64,000 nt of DNA from contig NZ_CP077087.1 of NCBI RefSeq assembly GCF_014268495.2, positions 2,979,501 to 3,043,500 of the forward strand. Direction: 5' to 3'. The stretch is from Pseudomonas monsensis (GTDB lineage Bacteria > Pseudomonadota > Gammaproteobacteria > Pseudomonadales > Pseudomonadaceae). Shown here in pieces: positions 16,016-24,140 of the stretch; the stretch's first letter is position 1, and the number at the start of each line of letters is the position of its first letter. The notes under the pieces are model-generated. The model did no database searches, was not told the origin of the DNA, and saw only the letters and a list, made by a program, of their open reading frames with translations. A program made the position numbers and the translations under genes.

Positions 16016-16556
16016 GGCCTCGCTCGCGGAGTACCGCGCCCGCTGGCAGCGCTTCAACAGTCAGGTGCAGGCGCGCTGGCAGCCGTTGGCGCTGCGGGAG
16101 AAACGCATGGTCGGCGGCATGGCTCTGGCGCTGGTCGGCCTGTTGATCTGGGTGGCGTTGATTCAGCCACCGCTGAAGAAAATCACCTATTGGCAAGCCG
16201 AGACGCCAAAGCTGCGCGCGCAGACCGAAGCGCTGGAGGTGTTGCTGCGCGAAGTCAGCGTGCGCCCGGCCGGGCAAGGCGTGGCCCAGGCGCTGGAGCA
16301 GACGCTGCAGGCCAGCGGTCTGGCCGGGCATTACCAATTACAGGCGGCGGACGCCGGTGCGTGGCAGTTGATCTTCGACGCCGCCCCGGCCGATGCGGTG
16401 CTCGACTGGTTGCTGAGCACGCCGTCACAACTTTCTTTGCAGGTGGTCGAGGCCCGTTTGCAACGGGCAGACAACGCTTCGACCGATGTTACCGCCGGCA
16501 CTTTGTCTGGCACCGTTCGCATGGATCAGGCGCTTGGCGCTAAGGAAGCTTCATGA
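16008..16556 (+). CDS. hxcZ: T2SS inner-membrane protein GspM/HxcZ
   Basis: 182 residues with the GspM layout: a short basic cytoplasmic N-terminus (WQRFNSQVQARWQPLALREKR), one membrane helix (34-53, MVGGMALALVGLLIWVALIQ) and a periplasmic domain. The start is the ATG preceded by GGAG at 15999-16002, overlapping hxcY. GspM stabilises GspL and the assembly platform. It overlaps hxcQ by 4 bases. Confidence 0.85.
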   Translation: MNKASLAEYRARWQRFNSQVQARWQPLALREKRMVGGMALALVGLLIWVALIQPPLKKITYWQAETPKLRAQTEALEVLLREVSVRPAGQGVAQALEQTLQASGLAGHYQLQAADAGAWQLIFDAAPADAVLDWLLSTPSQLSLQVVEARLQRADNASTDVTAGTLSGTVRMDQALGAKEAS

Positions 16557-18940
16557 AGGGGTCAGGATCCAAACCGGCACGCTTGGCTTTGCCGATGCTG
16601 CTGATGGCATTGAGCGCGTGCAGCAACACCACCACGCCACAAAACCAGCCGCCGTTGCTGGTCGACAGCGAACTCGGTCGGCCGCTGGCCAACACCCAGC
16701 GCAGCGGCGACGCGGTGCTGGACCGCGAGCGCGCACAGGCGCAGGCGCGACCTGCGCCGAAGCAATTGCACAACATCACCAAGAGTGCGCGCAGCGGTGC
16801 GGCGCCATCGGGTACCACGTTGCCGAGCAATCCGCTGGGTGATCAACCGGTGACGCTGAACTTTGTCGACGCCGATATTCAAGCGGTGGTGCGGGCATTG
16901 TCGCGTTCGACCGGTCAGCAGTTTCTCGTCGATCCACGGGTCAAGGGCAACCTGACGCTGGTTTCGGAAGGCCAGGTGCCGGCGCGCCAGGCCTACGACA
17001 TGCTGCTGGCGGCGCTGCGCATGCAGGGCTTCAGCGTGGTCGATGTCGGCGGTGTCGCGCAGGTGGTGCCGGAGGCTGATGCGAAGCTGCTCGGCGGGCC
17101 GATCTACAGCGCCGACAAACCGGCCGGCAACGGCATGCTCACCCGCACGTTCCGCCTGCAATACGAGAACGCGGTGAACCTGATTCCGGTGCTGCGCCCG
17201 ATTGTGTCGCCGAACAACCCGATCAACGCCTATCCGGGCAACAACACCATCGTCGTCACCGATTACGCCGAGAACCTCACCCGCGTCGCGCAGTTGATTG
17301 CCAGCATCGACTCGCCGAGTGCGATCGACACCGATGTGGTGCAGATCCAGAACGGCATCGCCGCTGACATCGCGCCGATGGTCGCTGATTTGCTGGATGC
17401 GCCGGGCAACGATCCGACGCAGAAAATCGCGGTGATCGGCGACCCGCGTTCCAACACCATCATCATTCGCGCCGGCAGCCCCGAGCGTACCGAGCTGGCG
17501 CGCAACCTGATCTACAAACTCGACAATGCGCAGAGCAATCCGAGCAACCTGCACGTGGTTTATCTGCGCAACGCCCAGGCCGCGAAACTGGCGCAGGCCT
17601 TGCGCGGGTTGCTCACCGGCGAAAGCGACAGCGGCACCAGCGACAGTGCGCGGTCGGTGCTCAGCGCGATGGGCGGCACCGGCAGCAATGGCGGCCAGAA
17701 TGGCCAGAGCGGTGCGCAAACCAGCGGCACCCCATCGACCAGCAGCAACGGCAGCACGGGCAGCACCGGCGGCAGTTACGCCCAGGGCAGCAGTGGCAGC
17801 GGCAGCAGTGGCGGCGCGCAAAGCAGTGAACAGAACGTTGCCTTCAGCGCCGGCGGCGTGACCATTCAGGCGGACGCCACCACCAACACCTTGCTGATTT
17901 CCGCGCCGGAACCGCTGTACCGCAACCTGCGCGAAGTCATCGACTTGCTCGATCAGCGTCGCGCACAAGTGGTGATCGAAAGCCTGATCGTCGAGGTCGG
18001 CGAAGACGATGCCAGTGAATTCGGTGTGCAATGGCAGACCGGCAACCTCGGTGGTAACGGCGTGATCGGCGGGGCCAATCTGGGTGGCTCGGGCATCAAC
18101 GTCAGCGGCAAGACCAGCATCGACGTACTACCGCAGGGTTTGAACCTGGGCTACGTCAACGGCACCGTCGACATCCCCGGCATCGGCAAGATCCTCGACC
18201 TGAAAGTGCTGGCCCGAGCGCTGAAGAGCAAGGGCGGCACCAACGTGCTGTCGACGCCGAACCTGCTGACCCTGGACAACGAAGCGGCGAGCATTTTCGT
18301 TGGCCAGACCATTCCGTTTGTCAGTGGCAGTTACGTCACTGGCGGTGGTGGCACCAGCAACAACCCGTTCCAGACCGTGACCCGTGAAGAGGTTGGTTTG
18401 AAGCTCAATGTGCGGCCGCAGATTTCCGAGGGCGGTACGGTCAAGCTCGACATTTATCAGGAAGTCAGCAGCATCGACGAACGCGCTTCGGCCAGCGCCA
18501 AATCGGCGGGGATTGTCACCAACAAACGGGCGATCGACACCAGCATCTTGCTGGATGACGGCCAGATCATGGTGCTTGGCGGCTTGCTGCAGGACGGCTA
18601 CAGCCAGAGCAACGACGCGGTGCCGTGGCTGGGCAGTCTGCCGGGGATTGGTGCGCTGTTTCGCAACGAGCGCCGGGCGATCACCAAGACCAACCTGATG
18701 GTGTTCCTGCGCCCGTACATCATCCGCGACAGCGAAGCGGGGCGCAGCATCACCCTCAACCGCTACGATTTCATGCGCCGCGCCCAAGGTGGCCTGCAAC
18801 CGGAACGCAGCTGGGCGATGCCGGACATGCAGGCGCCGCAATTGCCGACAGCAGCGCAAGGCGTGCCGGCAGTGGCGCCCACCTCAGGCCCTCGCGCAAC
18901 CATCAAAGCCGTACCGATTGACGGGAGCAGACGCTTTTGA
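16553..18940 (+). CDS. hxcQ: T2SS secretin GspD/HxcQ, lipoprotein type
   Basis: 795 residues. The signal peptide ends in the lipobox LSA|C (Cys23), so the secretin is itself a lipoprotein. In P. aeruginosa HxcQ this lets it reach the outer membrane without a separate pilotin. Domain order: N0 (from about 97, VTLNFVDADIQAVVRAL), N1-N3 repeats with a Ser/Gly/Thr-rich loop in N3 (about 358-426), then the secretin channel (about 460-735) with VPWLGSLPGIGALFR and NLMVFLRPYII. AAGGA lies 6 bases before the ATG. The last 14 codons, coding TIKAVPIDGSRRF, are the sequence duplicated in the tandem array that follows. Confidence 0.95.
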   Translation: MKGSGSKPARLALPMLLMALSACSNTTTPQNQPPLLVDSELGRPLANTQRSGDAVLDRERAQAQARPAPKQLHNITKSARSGAAPSGTTLPSNPLGDQPVTLNFVDADIQAVVRALSRSTGQQFLVDPRVKGNLTLVSEGQVPARQAYDMLLAALRMQGFSVVDVGGVAQVVPEADAKLLGGPIYSADKPAGNGMLTRTFRLQYENAVNLIPVLRPIVSPNNPINAYPGNNTIVVTDYAENLTRVAQLIASIDSPSAIDTDVVQIQNGIAADIAPMVADLLDAPGNDPTQKIAVIGDPRSNTIIIRAGSPERTELARNLIYKLDNAQSNPSNLHVVYLRNAQAAKLAQALRGLLTGESDSGTSDSARSVLSAMGGTGSNGGQNGQSGAQTSGTPSTSSNGSTGSTGGSYAQGSSGSGSSGGAQSSEQNVAFSAGGVTIQADATTNTLLISAPEPLYRNLREVIDLLDQRRAQVVIESLIVEVGEDDASEFGVQWQTGNLGGNGVIGGANLGGSGINVSGKTSIDVLPQGLNLGYVNGTVDIPGIGKILDLKVLARALKSKGGTNVLSTPNLLTLDNEAASIFVGQTIPFVSGSYVTGGGGTSNNPFQTVTREEVGLKLNVRPQISEGGTVKLDIYQEVSSIDERASASAKSAGIVTNKRAIDTSILLDDGQIMVLGGLLQDGYSQSNDAVPWLGSLPGIGALFRNERRAITKTNLMVFLRPYIIRDSEAGRSITLNRYDFMRRAQGGLQPERSWAMPDMQAPQLPTAAQGVPAVAPTSGPRATIKAVPIDGSRRF

Positions 18941-19124
18941 AACCAGCTCGCAATGTGCAACTCACCTCTGTGGTGAGGGGATTTATCCCTGTTCGGCTGC
19001 GCAGCAGTCGTAAACATTGCGGGCGCGGTATGTCTGGAAAAAACCGATTGCAGGTTTTGGGGTTGCTGCGCAACCCAACGGGGATAAATCCCCTCGCCAC
19101 AGTGGAATTGGGGGAGTTCAAGAG

Positions 19125-19187
19125 ATGAGTGCACTGCCTTGCACATGGACCAAAGCCGTGCCGATTGACGGGAGCACACGCTTTTGA
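19125..19187 (+). other. Chimeric mini-ORF copy 1
   Basis: 20 codons: MSALPCTWTK from the hxcR start region, then AVPIDGSTRF from the hxcQ end. GGAG lies 8 bases before ATG, as at hxcR itself. It differs from the parents at Cys6 and Thr18. Confidence 0.5.
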
Positions 19188-19371
19188 AACCAGCCCGCAA
19201 TCTGCAACCCACTCCTGTGGTGAGGGGATTTATCCCCGTTCGGCTGCGCAGCAGTCGTAAACATTGCGGGCGCGGTATGTCTGGCGAAATTCGGTTGCAG
19301 GATTTGGGGTTGCTGCGCAACCCAGCGGGGATAAATCCCCTCGCCACAGTGGGTTTGGGGGAGTTCAGGAG

Positions 19372-19434
19372 ATGAGTGCGCTGCCTTGCAAATGGACCAA
19401 AGCTGTGCCGATTCATGGGAGCACACGCTTTTGA
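19372..19434 (+). other. Chimeric mini-ORF copy 2
   Basis: 20 codons, with K at position 7 and H at position 15 (AVPIHGSTRF). Start, RBS and stop are intact. The following spacer is one of the two that lost its REPIN. Confidence 0.5.
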
Positions 19435-19493
19435 AACCTGCCCGCAATCTGCAACTCACCCCTGTGGTGAGTGGAGTTGGGGGAGTTCAGGAG

Positions 19494-19556
19494 ATGAGTG
19501 CGTTGCCTTGCACATGGATCCAAGCCGTACCGATTGAGGGGAGCAGACGCTTTTGA
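19494..19556 (+). other. Chimeric mini-ORF copy 3
   Basis: 20 codons, with IQ at positions 9-10 and E at position 15, ending AVPIEGSRRF like the true hxcQ end. The preceding 59-bp spacer lacks the REPIN. Confidence 0.5.
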
Positions 19557-19740
19557 AACCTGCCCGCAATCTGCATCTCACCCCTGTGGTGAGGGGATTT
19601 ATCCCCGTTCGGCTGCGTAGCAGGCGTAAACCCGAAACACTCGGTATGTCTGGCGAAATTCGGTTGCAGGTTTTGGGGTTGCTGCGCAACCCAGCGGGGA
19701 TAAATCCCCTCGCCACAGTGAAATTGTGGGAGTTCAGGAG

Positions 19741-19803
19741 ATGAGTGCGTTGCCTTGCACATGGATCAAAGCGGTGCCGATTGACGGGAGCAGACGCTTT
19801 TGA
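19741..19803 (+). other. Chimeric mini-ORF copy 4
   Basis: 20 codons, with IK at positions 9-10, ending AVPIDGSRRF. The stop is 52 bases before the hxcR start; that short spacer keeps only the right REPIN tip. Confidence 0.5.
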
Positions 19804-19855
19804 AACCTGCCCGCAATCTGCAACTCGCCACAGTGGATTTGGAGGAGTTCAAGAG

Positions 19856-21262
19856 ATGAGTGCGTTGCCTTACGCCTGGGCCAAGGCGCAGCGGATTTTG
19901 TTGTGTGATGGGGTGTTGACGGTGTGCCCGTCGACGCCCGGCTGGTCGATCAGTGAGGCGCGGCGGCAGTTTGGCGCGACCACGATACAGCGCGTGCGCG
20001 ATGACGAACTCGATGGCTTGCTCGCCAGCGCTTATGCCGATACTGGCAGCGCGGCGGCGGTGGTCGGTGCGGCGGAAAACGAAGTCGATCTCGACCGCCT
20101 GATGCAGGACATGCCGGAAATCACTGACCTGCTCGACACTCAGGACGGCGCGCCGGTGATTCGCATGATCAACGCGCTGCTCACCCAGGCCGCGCGCGAT
20201 GAGGCCAGTGACATCCACATTGAACCGTTCGAAACCCATTCAGTGGTGCGCTACCGGGTCGACGGCACCTTGCGTGATGTGGTTTCGCCGCGCAAGGCGC
20301 TGCACGGTGCGCTGGTGTCGCGGATCAAGATCATGGCCCAGCTCGACATCGCTGAAAAACGCCTGCCGCAGGACGGTCGCATTGCGTTGCGCGTGGCCGG
20401 GCGGCCAATCGACATTCGCGTCTCCACCGTGCCCACCGGGCATGGCGAAAGGGTGGTGATGCGTCTGCTGGACAAACAGGCCGGACGTCTGCATCTGGAA
20501 ACCCTGGGCATGGACGCGCAAGTGCTGGCCAAACTCGACCACTTGATCCGCCAGCCCCACGGCATCGTGCTGGTCACCGGCCCCACCGGCAGCGGCAAGA
20601 CCACCAGCCTCTACGCCGCGCTGGCGCGACTGGATGCCAGCACCAGCAACATCCTCACCGTGGAGGACCCGGTGGAATACGACCTGCCGGGGATCAGCCA
20701 GATTCAGGTCAACGCCAAGATCGACATGACCTTCGCCCTGGCACTGCGGGCGATTTTGCGGCAAGACCCGGACATCATCATGATCGGTGAGATCCGCGAC
20801 TTGGAAACCGCGCAAATCGCGGTGCAAGCCTCGCTGACCGGTCACCTGGTGCTGGCGACCCTGCACACCAACGACGCGGTGTCGGCGGTCAACCGCTTGA
20901 TCGACATGGGCGTCGAACCGTTTCTGCTGGCCTCGTCGATGCTTGGGGTCTTGGCCCAGCGGCTGGTGCGACGACTGTGCAAAGAATGCAAACAAGAAGA
21001 CCCGGCGGCGCCGGGGACGTGGCGTCCGGTCGGTTGCCCGGCGTGTAATCACACCGGCTACAGCGGTCGCACCGGCATTCACGAATTGTTCTGCATCGAC
21101 GACGACATCCGCACCCTGATTCACCAAGGGGCAGGGGAGCAAGCCTTGCGTGCGGCGGCGTCAAAGGCCGGCATGTTCAGCCTGCGTGAGGACGGTGAAC
21201 GCTGGATTCGCAGCGGCGCCACCGCCCCTGAAGAAATCCTCCGTGTGACTCGGGACGCCTGA
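19856..21262 (+). CDS. hxcR: T2SS assembly ATPase GspE/HxcR
   Basis: 468 residues, the cytoplasmic hexameric motor that powers pseudopilus assembly. N-terminal N1E-like domain (to about 110), then the N2E/RecA core with Walker A GPTGSGKT from Gly242, Asp box (VEDPVEY), Walker B (DIIMIGEIRD) and His box (TLHTNDA). A zinc-binding insert follows with CKEC and CPAC pairs. The ATG chosen has AGGAG 8 bases upstream and gives MSALPYAWAKAQ. An in-frame ATG at 19745 would fuse 37 residues encoded by the repeat array and has no reason to be used. The 3' end overlaps hxcS by one base. Confidence 0.95.
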   Translation: MSALPYAWAKAQRILLCDGVLTVCPSTPGWSISEARRQFGATTIQRVRDDELDGLLASAYADTGSAAAVVGAAENEVDLDRLMQDMPEITDLLDTQDGAPVIRMINALLTQAARDEASDIHIEPFETHSVVRYRVDGTLRDVVSPRKALHGALVSRIKIMAQLDIAEKRLPQDGRIALRVAGRPIDIRVSTVPTGHGERVVMRLLDKQAGRLHLETLGMDAQVLAKLDHLIRQPHGIVLVTGPTGSGKTTSLYAALARLDASTSNILTVEDPVEYDLPGISQIQVNAKIDMTFALALRAILRQDPDIIMIGEIRDLETAQIAVQASLTGHLVLATLHTNDAVSAVNRLIDMGVEPFLLASSMLGVLAQRLVRRLCKECKQEDPAAPGTWRPVGCPACNHTGYSGRTGIHELFCIDDDIRTLIHQGAGEQALRAAASKAGMFSLREDGERWIRSGATAPEEILRVTRDA

Positions 21263-22473
21263 TGAATCGCTATCGTTTTGAAGCCGCCGACGCCACTGGC
21301 AAGATCGAGTCCGGGCATCTGGAAGCGGACAGCCAGGGCGCCGCGTTCAGTGTTTTACGCGGGCGCGGATTGACCGCACTGTCGGTGCACAAGGAAAGCA
21401 ATGTCGCCCAGCAGGGCGGCGGTGGATTGTTCAGCGCCAGGCTCTCCGACAATGATCTGGCCTGGGCCACGCGGCAATTGGCGAGTCTGTTGGGCGCCAG
21501 CCTGCCACTGGAGGCAGCGCTCAGCGCCACGGTGGAGCAGGCCGAAAAAAAACACATCGCCCACACTCTCAGCGCCGTGCGTGCCGACGTGCGCAGCGGC
21601 ATGCGCCTGGCCGAGTCATTGGCTGCGCGGCCACGGGATTTTCCGGAGATTTACCGTGCGCTGATTGCGGCGGGGGAGGAATCCGGAGATCTGGCGCAGG
21701 TCATGGAGCGGCTCGCGGATTACATCGAGGAGCGCAACAACCTGCGCGGCAAGATTCTCACCGCATTCATTTATCCGGGTGTGGTCGGGCTGGTATCGAT
21801 CGGCATCGTGATTTTCTTGCTCAGCTACGTGGTGCCGCAGGTGGTCAGTGCGTTTTCCCAGGCGCGGCAGGATTTGCCGGGGCTGACCCTGGCGATGCTC
21901 AACGCGAGTGATTTCATCCGCAGTTGGGGTTGGCTGTGTGCAGGGATCATGGCCGCAAGCTTCTGGAGCTGGCGCTTGTATCTGCGCAATCCGGCGGCGC
22001 GTTTGAGGTGGCATCATCGGGTGCTGAAACTGCCGCTGATCGGGCGTTTCATTCTGGGCCTGAACACCGCACGTTTTGCTTCGACCCTGGCGATTCTCGG
22101 CGGCGCCGGGGTGCCGTTGTTGCGCGCACTGGAAGCGGCGCGGCAGACTTTGTCCAACGACCGCTTGAGTCTGAGTGTCAGCGAGGCCACGGCCAAGGTG
22201 CGCGAGGGTGTGAACCTCGCGGCGGCGTTGCGGGTGGAGAACGTATTTCCACCGGTGCTGATTCACCTGATCGCCAGCGGCGAGAAGACCGGGTCGTTGC
22301 CACCGATGCTTGAGCGTGCGGCGCAGACGCTGTCGCGGGATATCGAGCGGCGGGCGATGGGCATGACCGCATTGCTTGAGCCGCTGATGATTGTGGTGAT
22401 GGGCGGGGTGGTGCTGGTGATTGTGATGGCGGTGTTGTTGCCGATTATTGAGATCAACCAGTTGGTGCAGTAG
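21262..22473 (+). CDS. hxcS: T2SS inner-membrane platform protein GspF/HxcS
   Basis: 403 residues. Two homologous cytoplasmic helical domains (about 65-190 and 270-390) alternate with three membrane helices near 165-190, 215-235 and 370-395 (LEPLMIVVMGGVVLVIVMAVLLPI). ALIAAGEESGDL and LIASGEKTGSL are the paired GspF signatures. The polytopic protein connects the ATPase to pilus assembly. Start codon shares TGATGA with the hxcR stop. Last gene of the hxc operon. Confidence 0.94.
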   Translation: MNRYRFEAADATGKIESGHLEADSQGAAFSVLRGRGLTALSVHKESNVAQQGGGGLFSARLSDNDLAWATRQLASLLGASLPLEAALSATVEQAEKKHIAHTLSAVRADVRSGMRLAESLAARPRDFPEIYRALIAAGEESGDLAQVMERLADYIEERNNLRGKILTAFIYPGVVGLVSIGIVIFLLSYVVPQVVSAFSQARQDLPGLTLAMLNASDFIRSWGWLCAGIMAASFWSWRLYLRNPAARLRWHHRVLKLPLIGRFILGLNTARFASTLAILGGAGVPLLRALEAARQTLSNDRLSLSVSEATAKVREGVNLAAALRVENVFPPVLIHLIASGEKTGSLPPMLERAAQTLSRDIERRAMGMTALLEPLMIVVMGGVVLVIVMAVLLPIIEINQLVQ

Positions 22474-22506
22474 GGGTGTGTCTGATGCCTTGGTGGTGGT
22501 TGCACT

Positions 22507-22612
22507 GGCCTCATCGCTGGCAAGCCAGCTCCCACAGGGAACAGTGTTGTTAATGCGATTTGCAGCAAAACACAAAAACCTGTGGGAGCTGGCTTGCCAG
22601 CGATGAGGCCCG
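22507..22612. repeat. REPIN (inverted REP pair)
   Basis: CCTCATCGCTGGCAAGCCAG...CCCACAGG and its inverted partner, CCTGTGGGAGCTGGCTTGCC...ATGAGG, about 50 bases apart. It lies between hxcS and the lapA-like gene. Confidence 0.85.
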
Positions 22613-22971
22613 CCAGGCCAATAAATAGTTCAACGTTTTTGCAAAAGATTCTCCATCACCCGAGCGATGTTTTCCCGATCCTCGGGTTCTCCGTTCTGTC
22701 ATCTGCAACCACCCGTCAACGCCTCCAGCCCGATTCAGCCAAACCCGCGATCCAGACGCTGCGCAGCATCCGACAAACACCCGAGAAAATCCCTTCAGAA
22801 ACAGCTCGCAGCTCCCGAGGTTTTTTCCTTTATCTGTCACCGGAAACTGCGAATTTCTCAGTGCGACTTAACCAAGGCCAACGCTAGCGAGGGCCCCGGT
22901 GAGTCCTCCCAGTGTCATGCAAGTCACCCGAAAACCTGTGTTCCCAAACCTAGTTGAAAAGGAGATTCTTC
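22613..22971. promoter_or_regulatory. Promoter region of the lapA-like gene
   Basis: No gene visible. Two isolated CTGTCA(T/C) half-sites (22696-22702 and 22834-22840) recall PhoB boxes, but neither has a second half at the required 11-base spacing. The leader ends with AAAAGGAG at 22958-22965, a strong ribosome-binding site. Confidence 0.35.
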
Positions 22972-24081
22972 ATGTTCAAGCGCACTCTGATCGCAGCTTC
23001 CCTGACCGTCGCCGCTCTGGCTTCCGCTCAAGCCATGGCCGTTACCGGTGGTGGTGCAACGCTGCCTGCCGCTCTGTACAAAGGCTCTGCCGACAGCATC
23101 CTGCCAGCCAACTTCTCCTACGCTGCCATCGGTAGCGGCGGTGGCAAGACTGCTTTCCTGACCAACAACCCGGCTGGTTTCAGCACCACTGGCACTGTGC
23201 ACTTCGCCGGTAGCGACTCGATCCTCAGCGCTTCGGAACTCAAGACCTACAAAGACACCTACAATGCTTCCTTCGGTCCGCTGATTCAGCTGCCTTCGGT
23301 TGCCACTTCGGTTGCCATCCCTTACAAAAAAGCCGGTCAGACTGCTCTGAACCTGACCAGCGCTCAGCTGTGCGAAGTGTTCTCCGGCCAGAAAACCACT
23401 TGGGGAGCGCTGCTGGGCACTGCTGACACCACCGCTATCCGCGTGGTTTACCGCAACGTTTCCAGCGGCACTTCGGAAATCCTCACCCGCCACCTGAGCA
23501 CGATTTGCCCGACTCAGTTCGCGACCAACACCACCTTCACCGCCGCTCGTATCGGTGGCATCGCCTTGCCTTCGAACTGGGTCGGTGTAGCCAACACTTC
23601 CGATGTTGCCACTACCGTGAATGCGGTTGACGGCTCCATCGGTTATGTCGGTCCGGACGGTGTTGACGCTACCAGCAACGCTGTTGTTGCCCGCGTGAAC
23701 GGTGTTCAGCCTACTTCGCTCAACGTGACGCTGGCGCTGTCGTCGGTGACCCCTCCATCGTCTGCTGTCGATGCTGCCGATCCATCCAAGTGGTCGCCAG
23801 TGGTCGCTAACCCGACTTCGGGTTACAAACTGGCTGCCTACACCAACTTCATCTTCGGTCAGTGCTACAAGGATGCAGCCGTGGCCGCGGACGTCAAAGC
23901 CTTCCTGACCACTCACTACAGCAACCCGGGCAACAACACTGCGACTCAGGCCCACAAGTTTGTCGCCGTGCCTAACGCCTGGAAAACCGCTGTAACCGCC
24001 AACTTCATCACCAACACCTCGGGCAACAACCTGGACATCAACAACGCCAGCGTCTGCAACGCTATCGGTCGTCCTTTGTAA
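22972..24081 (+). CDS. lapA: Secreted alkaline phosphatase L / DING (PstS-like) protein
   Basis: 369 residues. Signal peptide of 23 residues ending AMA, then VTGGGATLPAALYKGSADSI, the N-terminus of the PstS-like DING/alkaline phosphatase L family. Phosphate-binding motifs include GSGGGKTAFL near residue 57 and GSDS near residue 86, and RNVSSGTSEILTRH corresponds to the second PstS lobe. In P. aeruginosa the homologue is adjacent to hxcS and is exported by the Hxc system under phosphate starvation. The same position here argues for the same role. AAGGAG lies 7 bases before the ATG. The symbol refers to low-molecular-weight alkaline phosphatase, not the giant adhesin LapA of P. fluorescens. Confidence 0.85.
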   Translation: MFKRTLIAASLTVAALASAQAMAVTGGGATLPAALYKGSADSILPANFSYAAIGSGGGKTAFLTNNPAGFSTTGTVHFAGSDSILSASELKTYKDTYNASFGPLIQLPSVATSVAIPYKKAGQTALNLTSAQLCEVFSGQKTTWGALLGTADTTAIRVVYRNVSSGTSEILTRHLSTICPTQFATNTTFTAARIGGIALPSNWVGVANTSDVATTVNAVDGSIGYVGPDGVDATSNAVVARVNGVQPTSLNVTLALSSVTPPSSAVDAADPSKWSPVVANPTSGYKLAAYTNFIFGQCYKDAAVAADVKAFLTTHYSNPGNNTATQAHKFVAVPNAWKTAVTANFITNTSGNNLDINNASVCNAIGRPL

Positions 24082-24108
24082 GCAGGTTGGTTTAGTCAGC
24101 TGTAACGG

Positions 24109-24138
24109 TGGCAGCCCTCCGGGGCTGCCATTTTTTTT
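24109..24138 (+). terminator. Rho-independent terminator after lapA
   Basis: TGGCAGCCC / GGGCTGCCA with a TCCG loop and eight T. The group II intron begins two bases after the T run. Confidence 0.92.
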
Positions 24139-24140
24139 GG

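Larger units (their letters stand above)
18941..19855 (+). repeat. 247-bp tandem array between hxcQ and hxcR with REPINs and mini-ORFs
   Basis: Four copies of a unit made of a 63-bp chimeric ORF (5' end of hxcR fused to the 3' end of hxcQ) and a spacer. Spacers 1, 2 and 4 are 184 bp and hold a REPIN: TGAGGGGATTTATCCC and its inverted partner GGGGATAAATCCCCTC, bracketing CGGCTGCGCAGCAG-type arms. Spacers 3 (59 bp) and 5 (52 bp) have lost the REPIN interior, leaving one tip each. Start-to-start distances are 247, 122, 247 and 115 bp. The array separates hxcQ from hxcR by 915 bp, although the rest of the operon is overlapping or nearly so. Confidence 0.93.

Noticed and set aside
22690..22850. 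PhoB boxes before the lapA-like gene
   Set aside because: Only single CTGTCA half-sites; the paired half at 11-base spacing is missing.
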